Positions 1 to 11,355 of a stretch of 64,000 nt of DNA are shown in pieces (position 1 is the first letter of the stretch; each line of letters opens with the position of its first letter). Below the pieces are notes generated by a model that saw only the letters and a program-made list of their open reading frames with translations, was not told the DNA's origin and made no database searches. A program made the position numbers and the translations under genes. Source of the stretch: Primulina eburnea (Eukaryota; Streptophyta; Magnoliopsida; Lamiales; Gesneriaceae); the NCBI RefSeq assembly GCF_022965805.1, contig NC_133108.1, positions 44,834,051-44,898,050 of the forward strand, in the 5' to 3' direction.

Positions 1-3000
1 ATACATATGCACAAGTAATGTCAAGAGGTATTGATTGTAGGGAATAAATTACTCCAAAATGAAAATAGAAGAAGTTGAGGCAACTAACTCAGGTTGATCT
101 GGGGCCACTTTTGGGTCGACAGTCATCATGTACATGTCCTCCATAGGCTCATTTGCAGGGTCTTCCCAGATATCCCCCTTAAACATTCATATGCCAAAAT
201 TGATGTAAAATTTGGACAATAAGAAGCATTTACACAACACAAGATCACAGTTAAAACATTTTAAATCTAGAACCATATCTGTACACATGATGTGAATTTT
301 GGTGACTCAACCAACTGATTGATAATGCAAATAGAACAACTCTTTTAAGCATAAATATCCCTAAGTTCAAAACACAGAGCAGTCCAGACTAGTAATACTG
401 AATATTGAATCTGGTGCCATAAAAAATATCCGATGGGTATGAATATAGAAAATGTAATGAAATTTTCTTACATAAAAATCTAATATAAATTCAACACTTA
501 CCTCATGGCTGAGGTGCCACAGGTTCCTGTCTCTGCTGTAGATGGATTTCTTTGAAACTGGAACATGCACATTATGCTTTACAGCATATTCAATTGCATC
601 TTCCCTTCCCTTTATTTCCCATTCCCTCCAAGGAGCAACAACACTTAGTTCAGGATTCAGAGCAAAAAAAGTTAGCTCAAACCGGACCTGTAACAAAGAA
701 AAGTAAAACAAACTTGAAAAGAGAAGCTTCAATAAGAATCAAAATGTATAGATTGAAATCCTAGAGCATGCCTGGTCATTTCCTTTTCCTGTACATCCAT
801 GAGAAACAGCATCAGCACCAACTTCTTTTGCCACATCAACCATGGCCTATGTTTTCGATGCATTAACATGTACAATTTAGATAACAAAGCAACACAACTA
901 AAGACAAATCCCAAAGAAATTTTTTTCACGAAAATAGGGTAGCTGATAGGAGGCATTAACAAAAAAATGCCAAAATCAAACATTGATCACTTTTCATTCA
1001 ATTAATAAGCATGCAAACAGGAAATGAGGACATAAATGATAAACTCAAGGATAAGACTTCTTTCAATAACTAAAAAAGATGAATTCATTTCATAATAAAA
1101 GAAACAAAAAACCAAGGAATGAGTGATATTATCTGAAAAACAGGAAGTAACTTTTATATATTTTCACAAGGTACCTTAGCAACAACAGGTCGGGCCATTG
1201 AAGTCCCAAGCAAGTACTTTCTCTCATAGATAGCACCAGCTCGTAAGCAAGGAAAAATAAAATCTCTCACAAATTCCTCTTTCAGATCCTTCACCACTAG
1301 TTGACACGCTCCACTAGCCTTGGCCTTTTGTTCCAGACCTTCTAATTCTTGTATGCCCTAAATTCAAAGATTTCGATCAGGTACCAGACAGTAAATAAGA
1401 GAAAAGAGCAAACCATTCCAGCATTCCTACCCCTATTATCCTTACATTTATGTTCTCTGTCAACAAAACTAATTTACTTTAGTCATGACTCTCATTGTAT
1501 TTTCAACAGTAATTGGTAAATATACCATTTTTATGAATTGATGAAACCGTGCAGATTGAGTTCACATATTTGGCCAACATCTGCAGTGAAGCAAACAACT
1601 TCGCAGCCATAATTTTTCCTGCATCGCCAGACCAGCAAAAGAAACGCAAACACACTGAGAAACATGTGTCGTAAACTTTCCCTTATCTAGTCATTCTCAA
1701 CTTCAAATGTTTGCAAACTCAGACACCTTTCGAATTGAGGTATCCAAGGTGCCAAGTCTATGATTAACAATCGAGAATAATAATGTTCAACAGACAAAGT
1801 TCAATAAAAGTTGGACCCTACCCTTGCAGTAAAAAAATTGGTATGTGTTGATTCCCTGAAGTAAAGAGTAAATCAGTAAACTGAAATCGATATGTCTTTA
1901 TTGAAGTTACTTTAGTTTCACAATGGAAGAACAGCCTTGCAGTTTATACATTTGAGTATATTTATGCAGTATCTCAAGGCCTCAGTTCTCAAGACGGTAA
2001 CGTGGAATTCAGAGTTTCGTTAAACATAAACATTTAATTATACAAAGCAGCAGAATGTCCCAATAGATTTAGGATACCCTGTATCACACAAATCAAAAAA
2101 GATGTCCATTCTCAAAGATAACTGGGGAATTACAAGCATGCATATTTTTTGAATTTGAAGGATAAGAAATTAGATGACGAGCCATATTAATCATTAATCA
2201 AGAATAAAATTTATCAACTTTCACCTATTAACATACCTAAGCCAAGGTACAATTACGGAGGTATCTAAACCACCACTATAGGCCAGGACCACTTCGTTCA
2301 ACTTTTTAGGCAGAATTTTTCCATCCATACCACTAGTAACCATTGTCTCTTTGTCACTAGCCAAAACTGCTCGGATAGCTGCATCAAACAAATTCATTAG
2401 GGGTCAGAATGTTAAACCATTACTAAAATTACTGTGATTGGGAGAATTTGATAGCATTCCCATGCAACCACATAAAAAAAGAGCGCTTTTTGGACCGATC
2501 TTTTTTCCTTGACAGTCCTGCATAGTTATAACTGTGTACAAAAAAAAGAAAGTAAAGCTGCAGTCTTGAAGCCACCACACATTCGCACGAAATTTCAATA
2601 ACACTTGGAAAAATTAAACTCCATTAATGTTGTAGTGACATGATCATAAACCAAAAATAAACAAGACAAGCAAAAGATGGAACCAAGTGGTATAGAGCAA
2701 TGAAGCTTGTACCATGATTGCTATATTCTAAACCAAAGTCAGATCTGGCCTGGATAACAGCATGACCATTAAACTCGCTGGCTTTTGCTCCTACCTAGCA
2801 TTGAGAAAAGGGACAGAACAAAAATCCTCAAAAACGCCACACCTTGTCCGTTATAAAAAAAGGTGCATTTGAAAGAGGAAGTACAAAATACCTCTAATTC
2901 CGAAGACATCTTTCTTGGGTAATGTACAATATGGCACAGGCGGCCTAAATTCACAATGGAAGAAATGAGTTAAAATCACATCTAAAACCATGTAGAAGTA

Positions 3001-3135
3001 AAGCAAAGTGTTATTCTTAACAAAAAATAAAAGAAAAGAAAAAAAGACGGATTTTATATTGTAAATACCTCTTTTAGGATCATAGAATAGGAGATTAGAA
3101 GAAGAAAATGAAGAAATTCCATGTAATTGAGTCAT
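1..3135 (-). CDS. ASS: Argininosuccinate synthase, chloroplastic (3' end outside window)
   Basis: This enzyme condenses citrulline and aspartate with ATP to argininosuccinate, the penultimate step of arginine synthesis, in the plastid. Coding exons on the minus strand read 3069-3135, 2892-2944, 2713-2794, 2237-2378, 1570-1618, 1175-1357, 772-846, 502-687 and 89-177; all phases agree. The start ATG at 3133-3135 opens a Ser-rich transit peptide ([14 protein letters not shown]). The ATP-binding P-loop AYSGGLDTS is in exon 4. Exons 6 to 9 carry [35 protein letters not shown] and [18 protein letters not shown], all typical of plant ASS. The remaining C-terminal part, roughly 40% of the protein, lies beyond base 1. 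Two donors are not GT: the one after exon 5 reads AT (bases 1569-1568) and the one after exon 7 reads GC (771-770). The identity is certain; whether this copy splices normally is not. Confidence 0.95.
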
Positions 3136-4019
3136 CCTTTTACGTCTGATGAAGTGGCAGTGCAATATTCCGAGGTCTAAAAATGTAAAACTATAAAAAC
3201 AGATTCATACAAATGCGTGAAGAAAAAAACATATATATATATATATCAACTAAATCAAACATTCGAACAACAATGCATGTACACGCACAAAGTACAAAAG
3301 AAAAACCCAAAAAGAATTCAAACCCTGAAATGGTAAACAGATACAAAGAACAAAAAGAAAACAGGCTACATGGAACAGCTCGGCGTGGCTTTCGCCGGCG
3401 ATTAATTCACCTAAACCGTGAAAGCAAGAATTGGGAAGTGAACGAAAGATTCAGTGAACAGACATAGACATGCAAATATCTAATGGAAAAAACAAAAAAA
3501 TACAGAATCAAATGAATTCATGGAAGGGGGACAGTACAGAAACCAGAGACGGAGATCAGGAGGGTATAGTATATCATGGCAGCCTATGGTTAATTACTTG
3601 GTTTTGGACTTCACAATAAGTTGTAATGGGCCGCTTCCAACGGATTGCCCAATAATATTTACTCGTTTTTTTGTTCGGATTTATCAATCAAATCCTAAAA
3701 TGAAAAGTCGTGTTGTAATTTCATTTTGATCCAAATTATCTTGTTTAGTAATTTTAGGAGATTCACGCGGGCATCAACCGGCACCTTTGTTTGGATTGAA
3801 ATTTGAGAGTAAGATGGTTATAGGAAGGCTATAAATATACTGCAGTATAATTTTTATGGGAAAGAAAACTTAATTTGTTCATTTTCCTGAAAGTACCATA
3901 AAGTAATAATTGTAGCCTTTGAATAATGGATTGAGAAATGTTAAATTTGGAGGCTAAAAAGGTATATGAAAATTGTTCCAACGATTTTAAAAACAAATGC
4001 CAAATACTAATTAAAAACA
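3136..4019. other. ASS leader and promoter region
   Basis: This stretch lies upstream of the ASS start and downstream of the exonuclease relic. It should hold the ASS 5' untranslated region and promoter. A short TA run lies at about 3231-3246. The open frames here look like chance and match no family I know. Confidence 0.4.
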
Positions 4020-4722
4020 TCAAATTTTAACGTCCAGAATCACTCGTGAGAAGCACAAACATCCATGCAAAGCATAACGATCCACCTGCTCCAAGCTCAG
4101 AACCCTGGCGGCCTCCCAGTTGCTGCGACACACATGAATCGGCTTCTCCATGTTCAGCCCAATCAGGTGTGTCTGGCAAGCGCTTTCAGTCCCGGCTGAA
4201 CCACCCAATCGGCACCGTAGCGACGATATATACGTGTGGTGCTCATCCTCATGGACAGTCCCGCAACCCCATATGCGAGAACTTTCAGGCCAGGCCTTCC
4301 CCTATAGCTCATCGGGAACCATGCCTTGGCAAGCAAATGCACATCAACCACTTTACACTCACTTCTCAAGTACTCGTTTCCATATTCACTCATTATCTTG
4401 TGGCACATGTCTTGCAATTCAACTCCAACAAAGGTAATCACACCGGAATTGGCGAGCAAACTCCAGATGAAGCACTGAGCAGGAACGTAATCCATGTGTG
4501 GGAGTTGGAGTACCGCGCATTTGGTGTCCATGCACAGGTGCAGTGTCGCGATTTTGTTGGCGGCGGTGGGGTTAAAGGGGAGGGAAAAACTTACACCCTA
4601 TGCCAACAACTTTGTTTTCGAGTCCACTGGTTTGCTTCAAAGACCTCGTCATATTTAGCAGCCAATCTTCGGTTCCTCACCGTGGTTTCAATGGTTTTGC
4701 TGCTTACGATGAGATCCATGTA
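4020..4722 (-). pseudogene. Decayed WRN-like 3'-5' exonuclease domain protein
   Basis: Read on the minus strand from an ATG at 4722, this stretch encodes, in pieces, a plant Werner-type 3'-5' exonuclease (RNase H-like fold). Family blocks appear in order: LENKVVGIGC, NKIATLHLCMDTKCAVLQLP, FVGVELQDM, GLKALARHT, then LIGLNMEKPIHVCRSNWEAA and LSLEQVDRYALHGCLCF, up to a stop at 4020-4022. At least three frame changes separate them, near bases 4640, 4590 and 4170. The first exonuclease motif, normally D-x-E after the V-V-G-hydrophobic strand, reads VVGIGCKFF, so the catalytic acids are gone. There are no introns. It is best read as a dead, possibly retroposed or tandem-derived, copy. The family assignment rests on remembered motif order. 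Confidence 0.7.
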
Positions 4723-4749
4723 AAGGGGCGGAATTCAACTTAAAAGTAG

Positions 4750-4910
4750 GAGTAGGTTTTTTTTCAGACGATCTCACGAATCTTTATCTTTGAGACGGTC
4801 AATCTTACCGATATTTACAATAAAAAATAATATTTTTCATGGATTACTCAAATAAGAGATCCGTCTCACAAAATACGACATGTGGGATCATCACACAAGT
4901 TTTTGCCTAA
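4750..4910. repeat. GTCTCAC dispersed repeat, copy 1
   Basis: This is about 160 bases with the motif order shared by all copies in the window: a GAGAC-type end, a central run around AATAATATTTTTCATGGAT, CAAATAAGAGATCCGTCTCAC, and a closing GAT..TCACACAAGTTTTTG. It is one of at least nine copies (others near 10.4, 13.0, 14.5, 29.2, 46.4, 53.8, 56.3 and 57.1 kb). Confidence 0.75.
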
Positions 4911-7386
4911 AAATAGATAGAGAAAACATCCATTCGTCTTTGTCTATCATTAATTTTATGCAACTCGCACATATATATTCAGCTCTGACTTTTATGTTTT
5001 AATCACCTTATATTAAATGTTCGTGTTGTGTTCTTATGTTTGAAAGTAAAGTTATATTCTATTTCTAAGAATGTAAGCACGCAATGAGATTATTGTTCCA
5101 TTTATTTGATATAATATAATAATATAATTATAATATATAATATAGCTAATTAATATTTCATTCAATTGTACATGCATGCATCCCACTCCCTTTTGAGTTT
5201 GTGGCAAAAATACGTCGTTTAAAATCGTAGATATTATTGATATTTAAGTAATTTTCAAAATTAACCCTTAATTATGAATTAAGAAAAATAAAAAGTGGTG
5301 GACAATTTGTAGCTAATGCATGTAATGATAAAAAGTGTATTATGAATCCATGTCAATGTTAATTATATTAATCACATAATATAATACATGACAAAAATTG
5401 AGAAGATTTTTTAATATATATGAACCATTGTTTTTTGCTCGAACAAAGATATTAAACTAACTACATTATAACTTTCTCTAGATATATAAAATAAAATTAG
5501 CCCTTCATTAGCGAGACCAAAATAAAACATCCCAAATAATTACCATTTAATTTGAACCTTTGAAAAATATTAAAAAAAAAGAAAAGAAAATAATCTATAG
5601 TCAGCTTATCCCTGCAAATATAGGCTTTTTTAAAAAAAAATGCAGCCTCTGCCCTAAATTTATCTGGTCCGTATTTCCATTATTATATCCTTTTTTTTAT
5701 AAAAAATATATCCTTTATTATTAAACGGGAGGGGTAACTATAAATTATTCGGGACAAAAAAATGGTAATATCAGAATCATTCTCCACTCTTTTGAATTCA
5801 AATAACTAATCTACAAATAGATGAATTGTCAAATTATTTTTTCTATCTCTTTTCGGACGATTTAATTAAGCCTACATATTTTTGGATCATAAAATGTACG
5901 TGTTACTTAAAATACTTTCCTGTGTGTAAATTTATTTATCATTCATATGTGCTCACAATATTTCAAGTCATTCTTCACAACCTCTGCTCCCTTGCTAGCA
6001 ACATTCGAATTGAAGTCTCCGATCAAATGTACCGAGACTCCTAAAAGCTTAAATTCTGAAAACAATTTGGTGTTCTCATATACGTTCATTCTCAAAAATT
6101 CGAATAAAATATTATAATTTCTATTAACGTAAGTCTTCGCTTATATTATATAGATATTATTTGAATTTTTTAAAATAACTAATTACGAGTCTTCGACGCA
6201 ATTTTAACAAAAAAATCTATGCGTAATTTTCCAGATATAGACGAAGAAATGTGTCTTCAATCACTATACAAGTTTATAGTTGAATTTCTGATAATACAAT
6301 TTTTCCTTTTATTTTGTCCATCTTCTGAAAGGGAAAAAAAAATTAGTAATTTTAGTAAAAAAATTAAAAAATGTAACCCTGAAAAATGCAATTACTCATC
6401 TCAACTATGATCATGATTCATGGGTCCGTTTGGAAACAAGTGCCAATGATTCGTTATTATTTTTTTAAAAAAAAAACGACAATATTCTGTTTCATTGATG
6501 GACAAAAGTACGATAGGGTTCAAGTTGCTTGGTTCCAAGTCTTCATTCACATGAAATTGACTTAAGAAGAGGTGTGATTGGCACATTACAAATTGTAAAA
6601 TGTCCTAAATTTCAAGTGCACTCCCATGTGTTCATCTGCAAACATAGGCAGCGGGGATGTCCATACAAATTTTTTTTTAAAAAAAATACCAACCATACAA
6701 TAAATCACAATTCAGAACTAGCTAGGGACAAATAAATGTGAAATTCATACTCTTTGTTTTTTTTAAATATGTATATATAATATTTTTATTCGATAACTCG
6801 CCTCGGATCTCCATTTATTTTATGCATTTACGAGTGCTATTAGGTAAATCATGAACAGGCGTAATATACATATAGAAATGTAATGGAATACAAATGAAAA
6901 GTTTATAATTCAATAAGAATTAATTTATCAACTCGAGCCAAGACAATAAAGGACGAATAATTCAAATTGGCTGGGACATCAAAATCAGGATAATTTGAAT
7001 AATTTTGATGCAAGGAATGGAAGAAAACATGTGGGCTAGTCCTAGGTTCTGTCATGCACAATGAAACATCTGCGATTTTGGACAAAAATATTTTTTCAGA
7101 TTTTCACTTCTGAAGAAAAGATATAAATGCACTGTCCTTTTTCTCAATAATTTTCCCATGAATATATATATATATTGCTTATTATACACATCTATATATG
7201 TTCTATTTTAAATAAATATATTAAAATGAACTTGTCCTTGGACTTTAATTATCACCCAATTGTAGCAAATGAAGCTATTTTGGGAATAAAAATTCACTCA
7301 ACAATGATGAGTAAACGTATTACAACAGAAAAATGTGACAAGATTATGTATTAAATAAAATAAACTGGCCGTAGATGAAGCAGCAA
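4911..7386. other. Gene-free AT-rich spacer
   Basis: I see no coding potential or recognisable element here. It holds homopolymer A/T runs, an AT-only patch near 5107-5150 and a short TA repeat near 7165-7176. The open frames are short and have no family signature. Confidence 0.5.
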
Positions 7387-7460
7387 GGTTTCGTGGTGTA
7401 GTTGGTTATCACGTCAGTCTAACACACTGAAGGTCTCCGGTTCGAGTCCGGGCGAAGCCA
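7387..7460 (+). tRNA. tRNA-Val (anticodon AAC)
   Basis: This is a 74-base cloverleaf without an intron. The acceptor arm GGTTTCG pairs with CGAAGCC (one G-T pair) and the discriminator A is at 7460. The D-arm holds the A box TGTAGTTGG. The anticodon stem TCAGT/ACTGA encloses the loop CTAACAC, so the anticodon is AAC. The T-arm TCCGG-TTCGAGT-CCGGG carries the B box. A run of seven T from 7463 is the Pol III terminator. The 3' CCA is not encoded, except that the gene ends CCA by chance of the acceptor stem. The sequence looks like the nuclear plant tRNA-Val. Confidence 0.96.
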
Positions 7461-7462
7461 AT

Positions 7463-7469
7463 TTTTTTG
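7463..7469 (+). terminator. Pol III T-run terminator
   Basis: Seven consecutive T begin two bases after the tRNA-Val gene, the usual RNA polymerase III stop signal. Confidence 0.8.
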
Positions 7470-8483
7470 TCTTATACTTCTATAATCATGCATATTTTTG
7501 ATCTTCCTTCTAAACTTTATAATCATAATTTAAAATTTTTATTTCTGATAACTAAAAAACAACCCACAAATTGTTGTTCCCAGTTCTTTTACTAGGACTG
7601 GCTAATATAAATTATTATTATTATTATGTATTTGAATACAAAATCAACTGTAATTTTTTACCAATCAATTTTTTTTTTTTTTTTTGCATTTATAAGCCTT
7701 TGACTGGTATTTAATCTTATTTAAGCTAAACAGTCCGAATGTCTTGTTTCCTCGGCACAATGGTGCGAGGAGATCGAGGGTATTAATTAAAATGAAAATG
7801 ACTTGAAAGAGTAAGAGCTGTGAATGCACCCTACCCAGATTGAACTGCCTCAAGTTGTTAGTTAACTTGATAACTGGAATAGTATGGAACTTACTTGGGC
7901 CCCAATACATAAACAAAGATTATTATGGAGACTTGTATGAATTTGATTCCTACTATTGAGTTTGAATTTGTTTTCTTTTGTCTTAATTGCTTCATCCCTC
8001 CGATTTAAAAGTTTTACTCATTTCTATTAGCCAAAAGATAAAAGTATGTATGGCAGTCTAGCCATAAAGGTGAAGTTCCAAGATCGATTTAGTTTTGATT
8101 GATAGTTCAGTTAAATTATGTTAGAAAAGAAAAAAAGAATGGCATGAAAAATTAGAAGGATTACTTTCTTTTGGAATAATATGTTACATCGTACGTTTCC
8201 ATAAGGAGTCAGTGGTAAAATAAAGGAAGGGGAAAAGCCTCATCCTCCTCGGTATACAAAAATGCCCTGCATCTTTAAAAAAACTTGGGCTTTTTGGAGA
8301 GGGCTGATCTCTATGCTATCTGCCTTTTTCTTTGTATTACCCTATTCTTCGAGAAAAATTAGGAAGGAAGAGAAGCCGGGAAAAAAACTTCAAGCCCCAT
8401 TTTCACGAGTTTAAATCTTCTGGACATTCGATGCTACGGACTCGTGGCTTATGGTGTAGCAGAAGATTTGAAACGGCTTGCGA
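7470..8483. other. Spacer with the YUCCA 3' untranslated region at its right end
   Basis: I see no gene here. The part next to 8483 (roughly 8350-8483) is probably the YUCCA 3' UTR, transcribed leftward. A 13-base T tract near 7672-7685 and a GAT-rich stretch have no evident function. Confidence 0.4.
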
Positions 8484-9907
8484 CTAGAAAGTCGAAATGC
8501 ATCTTCGATGAGTGGGGACTTTCTGCCTTTTCTTCTTCAAGTCATCTTTCCAAATATTTCCAATATCTTGAGCTATTTTAAGGGCATCAGCAGAAGCACC
8601 AGAGATCCCTCTTCTTGTGAATCCGACGGCATAGAGCCCAGCTTTTCCTTTCCAGCCATTTGGAAACGACGCCTTTGGGAAACCATTCTTCGAAAAGAAC
8701 TCAGTTTCCTGAAACATGATGAGTAAATCAAGAAATATTAGCCTCTGAATTATGTGGTGATATCATGCACAAAGTCGATCGATCTTATTGATCATACCTT
8801 CAGCCAGTAAGGGACGTTGCTGCAGTATCCAGTAGCCAAAACAACCGAGCCCAATTCGAGCTTTTCGCCATTGACAAACTCGACTCCGGAGCTCGAAAAT
8901 CTTTTGATTCCAGGGACAACTTGTACATCTCCCGACCTGATTTTCTCCAATGCACCAATGTCCAGAACTGGAGTTTTCCCCTCAGTGTTCTTGAGCTCCA
9001 AAGGCCCCACGGATGGCCGTTTCAGCCCATATTTCTCGATATTTCCAAGAATCATCCAAGCCAAAACCAGCAAAACTTTGTCCACCAACCATAATGGCAG
9101 CCATTTCAGCATAAACATAGCCAGCTCAAATGTGGACTTCCCAAACATCTCTCTTGGCAACACATGAACCTGAAAAGAACCCAAAAATATTTCATCAGCA
9201 AAATCAAGAATCAAAACTTTCTTTTAGAATCTTCTAGTTGAAATGTTATTCTTACACACCGATTTTCGAACGACCATTGCAGGCTTGGCATCATGGTTGC
9301 AAAGATCAAGAGAAATCTCCATGCCTGAATTCCCACAGCCCACTACAAGAACCTTCTTCCCTCTGAAACTTTCACCGGACTTGTAATCACAGGCATGGAT
9401 CACTTCTCCACCAAATTCATTCAACCCCTCAATCTCAGGCACCAAACGTTCCGCATTCTCCCCCGTTGCCACCACAAGCCACTGACAAATGTACTCAACC
9501 TCAACTCCGTCACCAGTTACAGTTTTGACCCTCCACAGACAGCACGTTTCATCGTACTTAGCGTACTCCACACTCTCGTTAAACTGTGGGTTTATGCCAA
9601 AAAACCTGGCGTATGATTCCAGGTAATCAACAAACTGTCTCTTCGTGGGGTACTCGGGGTAGTCCTCAGGGAATGGGAATTTAGGAAGTTGGCAGAATTG
9701 CTTCGGCAGATGGAGCTTCAGGCGATTGTAAGTCCGCTTCTGCCATAAAGATGCAATGCAATCTTCTCTATCAAGAATCACAAATGGCACGCCATGATCT
9801 TTCAAGCCTGCGGCCACCGCCAGGCCGGAAGGCCCTGCTCCGACAATGACGGGGCCGTTCACCCACACACATCTGGGGGAACCCTTATCAGTAGAAAAAC
9901 TTAACAT
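8484..9907 (-). CDS. YUC8: YUCCA flavin monooxygenase (indole-3-pyruvate monooxygenase)
   Basis: The enzyme turns indole-3-pyruvate into the auxin indole-3-acetic acid, using FAD, NADPH and oxygen; it is the rate-limiting step of auxin synthesis. Three exons (9260-9907, 8798-9169, 8484-8708) give 414 residues. The FAD motif GAGPSG is at residues 23-28, ATGENAE follows in the first exon, the NADPH motif GCGNSG is at 190-195, and the FMO signature LATGY ends at 331. [20 protein letters not shown] and the C-terminus HRRCIS place it in the YUC3/5/7/8/9 clade; YUC8 or YUC9 is the closest match I recall, so the number is tentative. All donors are GT and all acceptors AG. The 5' end lies about 145 bases from a TATA-like box. 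The gene stands alone. Confidence 0.95.
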
Positions 9908-10070
9908 TTTCTTGGTTTTCTGCTAGAAGGAATAGGGTTTTATGATTTTATCAGAGATTTAAAAACTCGGGGTTCAGTAGATTCTATGCTGAGAATATTT
10001 GTGTATTGGATAAAGTTAGGAATGAAGGGAGAGGAGGAAGATGGAGGGGCTTAAATAGAAGAGAATGCAT
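9908..10070 (-). promoter_or_regulatory. YUCCA leader and TATA-like box
   Basis: On the minus strand a TATTTAA box lies at 10051-10057, about 145 bases before the ATG, in the context TCTATTTAAGCCCC. A transcription start near 10020 is inferred. Confidence 0.45.
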
Positions 10071-10324
10071 GTGATGAAGGTGGGAGTTTATGCTTTGGAA
10101 TGTGGCCATTTTCTCAAAGTCCACCTTGTATTATTTTATGTATTACTTTTATATATAATAATAATTGTGGGATTAAATATCTCATTAAAAAATTCTCTCT
10201 TTGTGAGTTATTAAAAAAAAACTATAAATTTTGAGGATTGAATATATTTTTATCCCATTAATATCTTGTATCTGAAAATCAAATAATTTCGTAGCATTTA
10301 TTTGCTCGTGAAGGGATGAATGAT

Positions 10325-10490
10325 GTCCGGTCTCAAAATTTTTTATTCGTGAGATAAATCAATTATGTTTATTTTACAATAAAAATAATATTTTTAGTAT
10401 AAGAAGTAATATTTTTTCATGAATTACTCAAATAGAAGATTTGTCTCACAAAATTGACTCACGAGACCGTCTCACAAAATTTTTTATGAT
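10325..10490. repeat. GTCTCAC dispersed repeat, copy 2
   Basis: This is a diverged copy of the family at 4750. It has GGTCTCAAAA at the left, CAATAAAAATAATATTTTTAG in the middle, and TTGTCTCACAAAATTGACTC then GAGACCGTCTCAC at the right. Confidence 0.7.
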
Positions 10491-11352
10491 ACTTATTAAA
10501 ATTTTGGACAGGTAATTAGTACTTCACAGTATAAGTACACTAACTATTATTTTTTTTCTTTCTAAATTTAGTAATTTTCATCGGAATGTTGATGTAGCTC
10601 CGAAAATACTAACGCGACAAGAAAATATTGGGGTGACATCATATTTCTGATATGTAAACGTCACCACCATTAAAAAAATGACTAAAGTTAAAAAAAATAC
10701 AAATTAGTAAATTAAAATATTCAATCGATCGACAACAAGATTAAAAATGATTACGAGACAAAAATTAAATTTCCATATGTATATTAGTTTGTTTAAAATG
10801 ATCATATAGAGTACCGACATGGGTGAACTAGGTAAAAAAATGGTGGAACCCAGTGTTAACAAAACAAGTATGGATTTAGTTTAAATGAAAATCATTAGTG
10901 GAGGTGAAGGTCGAACAGAAATTTGGAGGAGAATTATGGATAGATGAAAGAGATAGGTCATCTCCATCTGATTCTGATGGACCCACAGATGCCCAATAAA
11001 CAATTCTTTTTATACATTTTGCAATTTTTGAAGACAAAATGGAATGAATTTGATAACGTCAAAACATATTTAACGATTCACAAAAATTTCTGAGAGATGA
11101 TTTAATGAATTATCAGTCATTCAGTCATGAGTCAATTTTATGAGACAAATATCTTATTAGATCATCGAATTTTTTTTATTTATTATTATAAATATGAATA
11201 TGGTTGACACGTCTGACCAGATACTTACTATTACTTTTTTTACAAAAATACAAATGACCGTTTGAATTTTAAACAAAGAAAGAAATATGTTTAGTAAGTT
11301 TATCGAAAACATAGAGACTAAATATTTTTCACAGTAGTAAAGCATGTATAAA
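10491..11352. other. Spacer without a gene
   Basis: No supported coding sequence. A fragment at about 11126-11165 (GAGTCAATTTTATGAGAC, then AAATATCTTATTAGAT) resembles part of the GTCTCAC family. Confidence 0.4.
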
Positions 11353-11355
11353 TTA

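Noticed and set aside
1558..1575. U12-type AT-AC intron in ASS
   Set aside because: The donor lacks the U12 consensus ATATCCTT and the acceptor is TTTAG.
3136..3165. Ten-residue N-terminal extension of ASS
   Set aside because: It would need a TTG start; the first ATG is at 3135 and gives a normal transit peptide.
4046..4723. Long plus-strand frame of 225 codons
   Set aside because: It is the antisense of the exonuclease relic; the recognisable domain blocks are all on the minus strand.
8817..9167. Plus-strand frame of 116 codons
   Set aside because: It is the exact antisense of YUCCA exon 2.
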